Source of the DNA: Geopseudomonas sagittaria
Lineage (GTDB): Bacteria > Pseudomonadota > Gammaproteobacteria > Pseudomonadales > Pseudomonadaceae
Direction of reading: 5' to 3'
DNA length: 64,000 nucleotides
Assembly: GCF_900115715.1 (NCBI RefSeq)
Contig: NZ_FOXM01000003.1
Span: 1 to 64,000, forward strand
Made by a program: the position numbers and the translations under genes. Under the pieces are notes generated by a model. The model was not told the origin of the DNA. It was given only the letters and a program-made list of their open reading frames with translations, and searched no databases. Positions 53,815 through 61,794 of this stretch are shown one piece after another (position 1 is the stretch's first letter; every line of letters starts with the position of its first letter).

Positions 53815-54705
53815 TTATTCGCGGCCGGCGGAGAAGTCGTGGCCCCAGATGCTCACGCGGGTGAACTCGAAGGCGCTGTGTTCGGCCCAGTCGACTTGCA
53901 GGCCGCCGTAGCCGTATTCCAGATCGAAGCCCGAGGGGGTCTTCATGTAGAAACTGGTCATGCGGTCGTTGAGGTGCTGACCGAGGGTCGCCGACAGCGG
54001 CACGCCGTGGGCCTGCATGCGGTCGTGGGCGCGGCCCACCTCGGTCATCGAGTCGACCTCGACCATCACGTGCACGCAGCCGCTCGGCACCGGGTACTCG
54101 GCCAGCGCCAGGCTGTGGTGGCGCGCGTTGGCGCAGTGCAGGAAGTGGATGCGGGTCGCCGGGGCGCTCGGGTCCGGACGGAAGTTGAAGATGTCGGAGA
54201 CCTCGAAACCGAGCACCTCGGTGACGAAGGCCAGGGTGGCGTCGAAGTTCGGCGCCGGCAGCACGGTGTGGCCGAGGCCCATGTCGCCGGTGAGGAAGCG
54301 CGGCACGCCCTGCGGCGAGACGAACGGCAGGCAGTCGGAGCGATGACCCCAGCTCAATTCATGCCGGTTGCCCGCCGGATCGACGACGATGGCCAGTGCC
54401 TGCACGCCGCGCTGCTCGATCTCCTCGGCGCTGCCCGGCTGCCAGGCGATGCCCTTGGCCTCGAACACCGCGATGGCCTGGCGGAAGGCCTTCTCGCCGG
54501 CCAGCTCCCAGCCGGAAGCCAGGTAGCGCGGCGAGTCGCCCTCGACCACCAGCATGCGGAACGGCCGCTCGTCCATCTTCACGTACAGGCCGCCGCCCGG
54601 CGCGGGGCTGGTCGGCATGCCCAGCACGTCCTCGGCGTAGCACTGCCAGTCGCCGAGATTGCCGACCTGGGCAACGAAGTAACTCAGTCCACGGATGTCG
54701 ATCAT
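53815..54705 (-). CDS. hsaC: HsaC-like extradiol dioxygenase
   Basis: Type I extradiol dioxygenase of 296 residues that cleaves the catecholic A ring of 3,4-DHSA. Two VOC halves. Iron ligands are His146 (GLGHTVL), His212 (CVHVMVEV) and Glu263 (DLEYGYGG). His197, His244 and Tyr253 correspond to the acid-base residues of BphC-type enzymes. The ATG at 54705 has AGGAG upstream. First gene of the long leftward operon, under the promoter at 54745. A biphenyl-type substrate is excluded only by context. Confidence 0.9.
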   Translation of the reverse strand: MIDIRGLSYFVAQVGNLGDWQCYAEDVLGMPTSPAPGGGLYVKMDERPFRMLVVEGDSPRYLASGWELAGEKAFRQAIAVFEAKGIAWQPGSAEEIEQRGVQALAIVVDPAGNRHELSWGHRSDCLPFVSPQGVPRFLTGDMGLGHTVLPAPNFDATLAFVTEVLGFEVSDIFNFRPDPSAPATRIHFLHCANARHHSLALAEYPVPSGCVHVMVEVDSMTEVGRAHDRMQAHGVPLSATLGQHLNDRMTSFYMKTPSGFDLEYGYGGLQVDWAEHSAFEFTRVSIWGHDFSAGRE

Positions 54706-54744
54706 GCCCCTGCTCCTGAAATGGTCGTTTCATGACTGGAGCCG

Positions 54745-54790
54745 ATTGTGGGCAGGCCGCGCCAGCGCCTCATCGTCCGTTGAGACTAAG
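54745..54790 (-). promoter_or_regulatory. Steroid-type promoter of the hsaC-ipdAB operon
   Basis: On the gene strand CTTAGTCT-CAAC-GGACGATG is followed after exactly 20 bases by CACAAT (54745-54750); hsaC starts 40 bases on. The rest of the 363-base gap to the divergent channel gene (54791-55068) shows no further site or ORF. Confidence 0.72.
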
Positions 54791-55068
54791 CAAGGGAAGG
54801 GGCAGCAGGCCTGGAGGTGGCGGGGAACTGCAGGGGGCGGCGTGGCCTGCATCGCCGGTTTTGGCTAGAGCATGTGTATCTTGGTGGTCAGGCCACCAAC
54901 GCATGGTCTACCGGTTATTCTGGCCCCCATCCCCAGCGCCAGAAGAGGCTCGGATTGCTCGCCCCGCTGGGGACCGGCGTTTCGCCGGGTCCCTCCAGGC
55001 GATCCTGAGCGGGTCGGGGGACTCTTCGGCTCGCCTTAATTCGGAAGAAAATCATGCAGGAGAGCTTC

Positions 55069-56496
55069 ATGCTCACAGCGATTCACAACCACCCCATGAT
55101 CTTCGCCGTCAGCCTCCTGCTTGCGGACCTCGCCTGCTGGCGTCTGCTGCCGGTGGATCGCAAGGTCTGGCGGGTGCTCCTGCGGCTGGTGTTCTTCACC
55201 GTCTACAGTGTGGTGATCTTCGAGGCCGGCATGAGCCCGATGCAGCCGCCGCCCTGGACGGAAGCCTCCTTGAGCATGATGGGTACCGTGCTTGGCATCG
55301 CCTGGTGGCTACTCTGCGCCCGAACCCTCACCGTGGTGCTGGGTCTGCTGTTGATACCCCGCAGCGGGCATGCCGGCCGTTTGCTGAAGGATGTCCTGGG
55401 CGCAGCGATATTCCTCGCCGCCGTAGTCGCTGCGGCAGCCTACGTCATGCAGCTGCCGGTCAAAGGCCTGCTCGCGACCTCGGGGGTGGTCGCCATCGTC
55501 GTCGGTCTTGCGCTGCAGAACACCTTGAGCGACGTGTTCTCCGGCATCGTGCTCAACACGACTAAACCGTATCGCCTGGATGACTGGGTTTCCATCGATG
55601 GCACCGAGGGCAAGGTCGTCGAGATCGACTGGCGCGCCACCCATCTGCTGACCAGCCAGGGCGGCACCCTGGTGATTCCCAACTCGGTAGCGGCCAAAGC
55701 CAAGATTCTCAACCTCAACCGCTCTGCCAATATCAGTAATATCGCCATCAGTGTGACCGTGCCCGCCCAGGTCCGGCCACGCCTGGTGCTGGATGCGCTG
55801 CACAAGACCCTTCAGGGGGTCAGTGCGCTGCTGCCGACGCCCAAGGCCAAGGTTTCGATCAAAAGCTCCGACCTCACCTCGGTGGAGTACGAGGCCAGTG
55901 GTTTTGTCAGCACCGAAACCGACAAGGTCGAAACCCGCAACCTGATGTTCGACCTGGCCTACCGCCACCTCAGGGCGGCCGGCGTTCCGACCGGCGAACA
56001 CCAGCTTGAGGTGCCGACCAGCCGGCCACGCCGATTGCTGGATGACGTGAAAATATTCCGCTCGCTGGACGCCGAAGAGAAGGACCGCCTCAGCCAGCAG
56101 CTGGTCCCGCAGCAGTTCAGCGCCGGCCAGGTTGTATTGGAGTTCGGCGAAGCCACCGACCAGCTGCTGGTGATCGGCACGGGTGTGGTATCCGCCTCGA
56201 TACCGGATGGAGATAGATTCGTCGAGGCTGGGCGCATGGGGCCGGGGGAAGTCATGGGGGAAGAAGGCGTCACGCTCGGTGCGCCATCCCAGGCCCGGTT
56301 CACGGCGCTGACTTCCAGCGTGATCTATCGCATCGACCAGGACATGATCCAGGCGTGCCTCAAGGAGCGCACGGAGGTTGGTAGCGCGCTATCGAAGCTG
56401 CAGAAATTCCGTCAGCAAGCCAGCGCCTCGCTGCTACTGCACAAGCCGGTAGCGATCAAGAAAGGCGGCTTCCTCAGCTGGCTGCGGCATTCCTGA
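55069..56496 (+). CDS. MscS-family mechanosensitive channel with a cyclic-nucleotide-binding domain
   Basis: A 475-residue inner-membrane protein with about five membrane segments (to about residue 165), an MscS pore helix and beta domain (GVVAIVVGLALQNTLSDVFS, then DDWVSIDGTEGKVVEIDWRAT), and a C-terminal cNMP-binding fold (about 335-450: FSAGQVVLEFGE, MGPGEVMGEEGVTLG). Homologues are ligand-gated small-conductance channels. The ATG at 55069 has AGGAGA six bases before; an ATG at 55054 would add five residues. Separate from the steroid operons in direction and promoter. Confidence 0.88.
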   Translation: MLTAIHNHPMIFAVSLLLADLACWRLLPVDRKVWRVLLRLVFFTVYSVVIFEAGMSPMQPPPWTEASLSMMGTVLGIAWWLLCARTLTVVLGLLLIPRSGHAGRLLKDVLGAAIFLAAVVAAAAYVMQLPVKGLLATSGVVAIVVGLALQNTLSDVFSGIVLNTTKPYRLDDWVSIDGTEGKVVEIDWRATHLLTSQGGTLVIPNSVAAKAKILNLNRSANISNIAISVTVPAQVRPRLVLDALHKTLQGVSALLPTPKAKVSIKSSDLTSVEYEASGFVSTETDKVETRNLMFDLAYRHLRAAGVPTGEHQLEVPTSRPRRLLDDVKIFRSLDAEEKDRLSQQLVPQQFSAGQVVLEFGEATDQLLVIGTGVVSASIPDGDRFVEAGRMGPGEVMGEEGVTLGAPSQARFTALTSSVIYRIDQDMIQACLKERTEVGSALSKLQKFRQQASASLLLHKPVAIKKGGFLSWLRHS

Positions 56497-56504
56497 TGCC
56501 GGTT

Positions 56505-56525
56505 GCGCCCCGTATGCGGGGGCGC
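56505..56525. terminator. Hairpin between convergent channel and osmC genes
   Basis: GCGCCCC (56505-56511) pairs with GGGGCGC (56519-56525), 8 bases past the channel stop. No T-tract, so this is a weak call. Confidence 0.4.
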
Positions 56526-56621
56526 GCCGCCGTGCCGAGGAAACACCAGGCCCCGCTCATCCGCCGCCAGCGACTGGGCAATGCCGGCGACCCTGCAGGC
56601 CAACGCCAGGATGGGCGGTTT

Positions 56622-57032
56622 TCAGATCCCGAGGTCGGTGTGGATACGAATCTCGCCGCTCAGCAACTTGTGCATGGGACAGGCATTGGCGATTTTCAGC
56701 AGTTGCTCGCGCTGCTCGTCGCTCAAGTCGCCCTGGACCGTGATCTGGCGGACGATGTCGTTGCCGGACTCGGGCTTGCCGCTGGGATTCAGCTGCAACT
56801 CGACCTGGACGCCCGTCAGGGGCAGCTGACGGCGCGCAGCGACCATTTTCAGGGTGATCGCGGTACAGGCGCCGAGGCTGGCCAGAATGAGTCGCTCTGG
56901 CGTCGGCGCCGTGTTGCCGCCGCCAACCTCGGTCGGCTCGTCGGCACTCCAGGCATGACCGAGATCGTCAGTGAAGGAAACGAGATAGGGGGTTTCCTGC
57001 AGCACTGCTTTGACAGTCGGGATAGCGGGCAT
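56622..57032 (-). CDS. OsmC-family peroxidase-like protein
   Basis: A 136-residue OsmC/Ohr fold protein. The redox cysteines are Cys55 (LASLGACTAIT) and Cys117 (NACPMHKLL). The family reduces organic hydroperoxides with thiols. Fourth gene of a leftward run pirin, isochorismatase-like, azoreductase, OsmC, which looks like an oxidative/electrophile stress set. Confidence 0.85.
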   Translation of the reverse strand: MPAIPTVKAVLQETPYLVSFTDDLGHAWSADEPTEVGGGNTAPTPERLILASLGACTAITLKMVAARRQLPLTGVQVELQLNPSGKPESGNDIVRQITVQGDLSDEQREQLLKIANACPMHKLLSGEIRIHTDLGI

Positions 57033-57068
57033 GGCAGCTCCTTTTCGCGGGATTGGTGAAGACGATGC

Positions 57069-57671
57069 TCAGGCGGTGATCCGCGCCAGCTCGTCATGGG
57101 CGGCGTTCAGGCCGGCGGCGCGGCTCTCGTCGCCCATGTTCAGCCCCTCGGCGTAGACGAACTCGACGTCGGCGATGCCGATGAAACCGAGGAAGTTACG
57201 CACGTAGTCGGTCTGCGTGTCGAACGCCGTGCCGGCATAGCGGCCGCCACGCGTCGCCAGGATGTAGGCCTTCTTGCCGGCGAGCAGCCCCTGCGGCCCG
57301 GTTTCGGTATAGCGGAAGGTAATGCCGGCGCGGGCGATGTGGTCGAAGTAGGACTTCAGCATCGAGGGTACGCCGAGGTTGTACATCGGCAGACCGATCA
57401 CCAGCATGTCGGCCGCTTTCAGCTCCTCGATCAGCGCATCGGAATAGGCGACCTTGGCCTGCTGCTCGGGGGTGCGCTGCTCCGGCTGGGTGAGGAAGGC
57501 CTGGAAGCCGGCGCCATCGAGATGCGGCACCGGATCGACGGCAAAGTCGCGGGTCACGATCTCGGCATCGGGATGGCTGACTTGCCAGGCGGCGATGAAG
57601 GCATCGGCAAGCTGGCTGGAGTGGCCCTGATTGGCGAACAGGCTGGTCTTGATCTGCAGAAGTTTGCTCAC
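57069..57671 (-). CDS. azoR: FMN-dependent NADH-azoreductase
   Basis: A 200-residue flavodoxin-fold quinone/azo reductase: LLQIKTSLFANQGHSSQLAD at the start, the FMN loop LPMYNLGVPSMLKSYFDHI and ATRGGRYAGT. The GTG at 57671 gives the standard 200-residue length; GAGAGA lies upstream. It reduces quinones by two electrons and so avoids radicals. 55 bases after the isochorismatase-like gene. Confidence 0.9.
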   Translation of the reverse strand: MSKLLQIKTSLFANQGHSSQLADAFIAAWQVSHPDAEIVTRDFAVDPVPHLDGAGFQAFLTQPEQRTPEQQAKVAYSDALIEELKAADMLVIGLPMYNLGVPSMLKSYFDHIARAGITFRYTETGPQGLLAGKKAYILATRGGRYAGTAFDTQTDYVRNFLGFIGIADVEFVYAEGLNMGDESRAAGLNAAHDELARITA

Positions 57672-57726
57672 GTGGATTCTCTCTCGATGGGGGCGGCGCC
57701 CCGAACCGCTCGGGGCGCCGGACATT

Positions 57727-58353
57727 TCACTTGCTGTTCTGGACGGTGGTGTAGCTGTTGATCAGGTTGTGATAGTCGGGGATATGGTTGGCGAACAGCG
57801 TGCCCAGCCCCTCGACATCGTTGCGCCAGTCGCGATGCAGCTCGCAGGCGACGCCGAACCAGGTCATCAGTTGCGCCCCGGCCGCCGACATGCGGTCCCA
57901 GGCCGAATGACGGGTGAGCTCGTTGAAGGTGCCGGAGGCGTCGGTGACGACGAAGACCTCGTAGCCTTCTTCGAGCGCCGACAGCGCCGGGAAGGCTACG
58001 CAGACCTCGGTGACGATGCCGGCGATGATCAGTTGCTTCTTGCCGGTCGCCTTGACGGCCTTGACGAAGTCCTCGTTGTCCCAGGCGTTGATCTGCCCCG
58101 GCCGGGCGATGTACGGCGCATCCGGGAAGGTTTCCTTGAGTTCGGTCATCAAGGGGCCGTTGGGACCGTTCTCGAAGCTGGTGGTCAGGATGGTCGGCAG
58201 CTGGAAGTACTTGGCCAGGTCGGCCAGCGCCAGGACGTTGTTGCGGAACCGATCCGGATCGATGTCGCGCACCAGCGATGACAGGCCGGCCTGGTGATCG
58301 ACCAGCAGGACCGCGGCGTTGTTCTTGTCGAGACGAACGTATTGCTTGCTCAT
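57727..58353 (-). CDS. Isochorismatase-family hydrolase (YcaC-like)
   Basis: A 208-residue cysteine hydrolase with Asp19 (LLVDHQAG), the catalytic Lys region (GQINAWDNEDFVKAVKATGKK) and Cys118 (GIVTEVCVAF). It resembles YcaC-type octameric proteins of unknown substrate. Second gene of the pirin operon. The long pseudomonad YcaC length and lack of a lid insertion argue against true isochorismatase. Confidence 0.87.
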   Translation of the reverse strand: MSKQYVRLDKNNAAVLLVDHQAGLSSLVRDIDPDRFRNNVLALADLAKYFQLPTILTTSFENGPNGPLMTELKETFPDAPYIARPGQINAWDNEDFVKAVKATGKKQLIIAGIVTEVCVAFPALSALEEGYEVFVVTDASGTFNELTRHSAWDRMSAAGAQLMTWFGVACELHRDWRNDVEGLGTLFANHIPDYHNLINSYTTVQNSK

Positions 58354-58438
58354 GGTGAGTCACCTCTCGGGGGGTTAACGCTGGGAATCCAGCGCTTGGT
58401 TGTTTTTCACGACTGCCTGCGCGTTTGGACGGCCGGGC

Positions 58439-59305
58439 TCAGTGGCGGATCTGTCCGAACCGACCACTGCTGAAGTCGTCGATCGCCTGCACGATTTCCT
58501 CGTGCGTATTCATCACGAAGGGGCCATGTCCGACGATCGGCTCGTCGAGCGGCTTGCCGTTGAGCAGCAACACTGTGGCGTCCTCGCTCACCGCGAAGGC
58601 GAGCCGGCGGCCTTCGCGTTCCATCACGGCCAGCTCTGCGGCGAGCACCGTGTGGCTGTCGTCGATGCGGATGGTGCCGCGCAGTACGAAGAGCGCCGTG
58701 GTATGCCCCTCCGGCAGGTCGAACGCCAAGTGGTGGCCGGCCTTCAGGCGCAGGTCCCAGACGTTCATCGGCGTGAAGGTGCGCGCCGGACCGGCGGTGT
58801 CGGCGTGCTTGCCGGCGATGATGCGCGCCGTGCCGGCCTTGCCGGGCAATTCGACCTCGGGGATCTGCTCGGCGGTAATGCCCTGGTAGCCGGGGGGCGA
58901 CATCTTGTCCTTGGCCGGCAGGTTGACCCACAACTGGACCATCTCGAAGGCGCCGCCTTTCCGGGCGTACTCCGGGCTGTGGTATTCCTCGTGGATCAGG
59001 CCGGCGGCGGCCGTCATCCATTGCACGTCACCGGGGCCGATGGTGCCGCCGCCGCCCGACGAGTCGCGGTGCGAGACGCCCCCCTCGTACACGATGGTCA
59101 CGGTCTCGAAGCCGCGATGCGGGTGCTGAACGACGCCGAGCTTGCGCGAGGTCGGCGGGAAATCGGCCGGACCGGCATAGTCCATCAGCAGGAAGGGGGA
59201 CATTTCCTCGGCGATGTCCTGGTAGGAAAAGATGCTTTTCACCGGAAAGCCGTCGCCGACCCAGTGGCGGCCATTGCTGCGCTTGATGAATGCCAGTTTT
59301 TTCAT
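58439..59305 (-). CDS. Pirin family protein
   Basis: A 288-residue bicupin. The N-terminal cupin carries the pirin metal motif HPHRGFETVTIVYEG and a further HEEYHS; the C-terminal domain starts near FTPMNVWDLRLKAG. Some pirins are quercetin dioxygenases, others redox-dependent regulators. The ATG at 59305 with GGAGAG upstream gives the usual start (KLAFIKRS). First gene of its operon, divergent from the LysR gene by 95 bases. Confidence 0.9.
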   Translation of the reverse strand: MKKLAFIKRSNGRHWVGDGFPVKSIFSYQDIAEEMSPFLLMDYAGPADFPPTSRKLGVVQHPHRGFETVTIVYEGGVSHRDSSGGGGTIGPGDVQWMTAAAGLIHEEYHSPEYARKGGAFEMVQLWVNLPAKDKMSPPGYQGITAEQIPEVELPGKAGTARIIAGKHADTAGPARTFTPMNVWDLRLKAGHHLAFDLPEGHTTALFVLRGTIRIDDSHTVLAAELAVMEREGRRLAFAVSEDATVLLLNGKPLDEPIVGHGPFVMNTHEEIVQAIDDFSSGRFGQIRH

Positions 59306-59400
59306 GACTGCTCTCCGTGAGTGGATGAGCACAATGTAGAGGGCAGACGTTTATTCGACTATCTGGTTAAATTCCAAAACTCTTTTCAATGAGATGAACA

Positions 59401-60297
59401 ATGGATCTCAACGAAGCCGCCGTGTTCGTCAAGGTCGTGCAGGCCGGGGGCTTCAGCGCCGCTGCCCGGCTGCTGGGCTTGCCGGTCTCGACGGTCAGCA
59501 CGCGCGTGGCACGCCTGGAGCAACGGCTCGGCGTGACGCTATTGCAACGGACCACGCGGCGCCTGCATCTGACCGATGCCGGGGAACTGTATTTCCAGCA
59601 TGCCGCGACCGGGCTGGCGCACATGCTCGATGCGGAGGCGGCGGTGACCGAATCGGCCGGCGAGCCGAAAGGCTTGCTGCGCGTGACCGCCCCCTCGGAC
59701 CTCGGCGATCGCATCCTGGCCGAGATCGTCACGCGCATGCGCCGCCATTACCCCCTGGTCAGCATCGAGATGGTGCTGGTGGACCGCTATGTCGATCTCG
59801 TCGCCGAGGGCGTGGATGTTGCCATCCGCACGGGCGAGCTGAAGGATTCGACGCTGATCGCCAAGAGTGTCGGCACCGCCCACTGGGCCCTGTTCGCCAG
59901 CCCGACCTACCTCGCTGCGGCGCCGCCGCTGGATTCGCCACAGGAACTGCGCCGCCATTGCTGCCTGCAGTTCACCCCGCTGGGCAAGGACGCCTGGACG
60001 CTCGGCAACCGGGACGGCAGCGTCACCATTCCGCTGTCCAGGCAGGTGACGATCAACGATATCGGCGTGATCCGTTCGATGGCCCTGGCTGGCGAGGGCG
60101 TGGCCCTGCTACCGATCTATCTCTGCCGACAGGCCTGTAGCGAAGGCGCGCTGGTACAGGTGCTGCCGCAGTGGCATGCCAAGGCAGACCCGATCCATGT
60201 CGTCTATCCACGCCAGCGCTTCACGCCACCGAAGCTGCGCGCGTTCGTCGATCTGGCCGCCCAGGAGCTGCGCAAAGCGCTGGAGGAGCCGCGCTGA
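59401..60297 (+). CDS. LysR-family transcriptional regulator
   Basis: A 298-residue regulator: winged helix-turn-helix (residues 1-60: LNEAAVFVKVVQAGGFSAAA, then STVSTRVARLEQRLG) and a type 2 periplasmic-binding-like effector domain (about 90-295). The divergent position close to the pirin operon is the classic arrangement for LysR control of that operon. AT-rich sequence at 59340-59400 likely holds both promoters. Confidence 0.9.
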   Translation: MDLNEAAVFVKVVQAGGFSAAARLLGLPVSTVSTRVARLEQRLGVTLLQRTTRRLHLTDAGELYFQHAATGLAHMLDAEAAVTESAGEPKGLLRVTAPSDLGDRILAEIVTRMRRHYPLVSIEMVLVDRYVDLVAEGVDVAIRTGELKDSTLIAKSVGTAHWALFASPTYLAAAPPLDSPQELRRHCCLQFTPLGKDAWTLGNRDGSVTIPLSRQVTINDIGVIRSMALAGEGVALLPIYLCRQACSEGALVQVLPQWHAKADPIHVVYPRQRFTPPKLRAFVDLAAQELRKALEEPR

Positions 60298-60327
60298 GCG
60301 GCCCTGCGCAAGCCTGCTTTCAACAGA

Positions 60328-60480
60328 TCAAGCCAACGGCTTGCCGCTACTGCCCCAGACGGCCTGGCCGAGCAGCTCCTGCGGCGCACACACGACGATC
60401 CCGGCGAAATCCCGCCCTGGGGCGGGTGGCAGCGTGGTGTAGGCGAAGCGGCCGAGCACGTTTTTCACGGGGCTGTGCAT
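60328..60480 (-). pseudogene. Remnant of a zinc-type alcohol dehydrogenase/quinone oxidoreductase (MDR)
   Basis: A 50-codon open stretch on the minus strand encodes VKNVLGRFAYTTLPPAPGRD followed by FAGIVVCAPQELLGQAVWG, the N-terminal catalytic-domain signature of medium-chain dehydrogenases (PGRDFAG). A stop follows; the first part and the whole nucleotide-binding domain are missing. Non-functional leftover. Confidence 0.6.
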
Positions 60481-60557
60481 CAGCGGTCTCGGTCAATCCG
60501 CAACAGCCAAATATCGGGCTGGTCATTGGCTCCGTGCCCAGGGCGAAAACCTCTCCA

Positions 60558-60601
60558 TAGTCCGTTTCGGGGATTCCCGCCCTCTGCTCCCCTCGCACAC
60601 T
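60558..60601 (+). promoter_or_regulatory. Degenerate steroid-type promoter of the FadE30 pair
   Basis: TAGTCC-GTTT-CGGGGATT (60558-60575) is followed after exactly 20 bases by CACACT (60596-60601), close to the CACAAT and CACAGT of two other sites. The gene begins 33 bases later. Confidence 0.5.
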
Positions 60602-60633
60602 CCACTCCTGCTAATGGGCCAGAGGAGCCGGTA

Positions 60634-61794
60634 ATGGACTTCGCGCTGAGTGACGAACAATTGATGATCCAGGAGAGCGCGGCGGGCTTTCTCGCCGCGG
60701 CCTCCGATTCGGCGGCGGTGCGCGCCGCCATGGCCAGCCCGCAGGGCTTCGACGCACAGCTGTGGCGGCAGATCGCCGAGGAGCTGTGCTGGCCGGGGCT
60801 GATGATTCCCGAGCAGTACGGCGGCGTCGGCCTGGGCTTCGTCGAGCAGGCCATCCTGCTCGAACAGATGGGCCACCACCTGCTCTGCTCGCCGTTCTTC
60901 GCCAGCGCCTGCCTGGCCACCCCGGCGCTGCTGCTGGGCGACAACGAGGCGCTGCGCGCGCGCTGGCTGCCCGAACTGGCCGCCGGCAGCCTGACCGCCA
61001 CCCTCGCCTACCGCGAGAACCGCGACGGCTGGCACGCCGCCGAGCAGCCGCGCGCCACGCGTGACGGCGACGGCTGGCACCTCGACGGTATATATGAAGC
61101 AGTGCTCGACGGCGCCAGCGCCGAGCTGCTGATCGTCGCCACCCGCGACGACGCCGGCGCGCTGCGCCTTTTCGCCGTGCCCGCCGAACAGGCCGGCATC
61201 CGCCGCCAGGCGCGGCCGACCCTCGACCAGACCCGCCGCCGCGCGCGCATCGAGCTGGACGGCGTGGCGGTAAGCGCCGAGCAGTGCCTGCATAGCGACG
61301 GCCTCGGCGAAGCCCTGCTCGACAAGGTCCTGCAGATCGCCGCCATCGCCCTGGCCTGCGAGCAGACCGGCGCCGCGCAGCGCACCCTCGACCTGACCCT
61401 CGCCTACATCGGCGAGCGCAAGCAGTTCGGCCGCACCATCGCCAGCTTCCAGGCCATCAAGCACCGCTGCGCCGACCTGATGCTGGCCATCGAGTGCGCC
61501 CGCTCGGCCAGCTACTACGCCGCCTGCGTGGCCCGCGAGGCGCTGGTCGAGGACGGCGACGCGCAGCTGGCCGGCCAGCTGGCCGAGGCCTGCGCCATCG
61601 CCCAGAGCCAGGCCAGCGAGACCTTCATGCACTGCGCGGCGGAGTCGATCCAGCTGCACGGCGGCGTCGGCTTCACCTGGGAGTACGACCCGCACCTCTA
61701 CTTCAAGCGCGCCCGCGCCAGCGAGCAGCTGCTCGGCACCCCGAGCTGGCACCGCGAGCGCCTGGCCACCCTGATTCTGGAGACCCGCCCATGA
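60634..61794 (+). CDS. Acyl-CoA dehydrogenase, partner of the FadE30-like gene
   Basis: A 386-residue ACAD: MDFALSDEQLMIQESAAGFL, weakly conserved middle domain, and C-terminal YIGERKQFGRTIASFQAIKH with ESIQLHGGVGFTWEYDPHLYFKRA. It resembles the shorter or non-catalytic partner type of steroid ACAD heterotetramers. AGAGGAG stands six bases before the ATG at 60634; longer in-frame starts only add promoter sequence. Stop overlaps the next ATG. Confidence 0.86.
   Translation: MDFALSDEQLMIQESAAGFLAAASDSAAVRAAMASPQGFDAQLWRQIAEELCWPGLMIPEQYGGVGLGFVEQAILLEQMGHHLLCSPFFASACLATPALLLGDNEALRARWLPELAAGSLTATLAYRENRDGWHAAEQPRATRDGDGWHLDGIYEAVLDGASAELLIVATRDDAGALRLFAVPAEQAGIRRQARPTLDQTRRRARIELDGVAVSAEQCLHSDGLGEALLDKVLQIAAIALACEQTGAAQRTLDLTLAYIGERKQFGRTIASFQAIKHRCADLMLAIECARSASYYAACVAREALVEDGDAQLAGQLAEACAIAQSQASETFMHCAAESIQLHGGVGFTWEYDPHLYFKRARASEQLLGTPSWHRERLATLILETRP

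Larger units (their letters stand above)
60298..60633. other. Gap between lysR and the FadE pair
   Basis: These 336 bases contain the oxidoreductase remnant described separately and the degenerate steroid-type promoter at 60558. Nothing else is recognised. Confidence 0.5.

Noticed and set aside
54791-55068. Possible leader or riboswitch upstream of the MscS-type gene
   Set aside because: I could not see a conserved pairing pattern or known aptamer; the hairpins present are short and unremarkable for this GC content.
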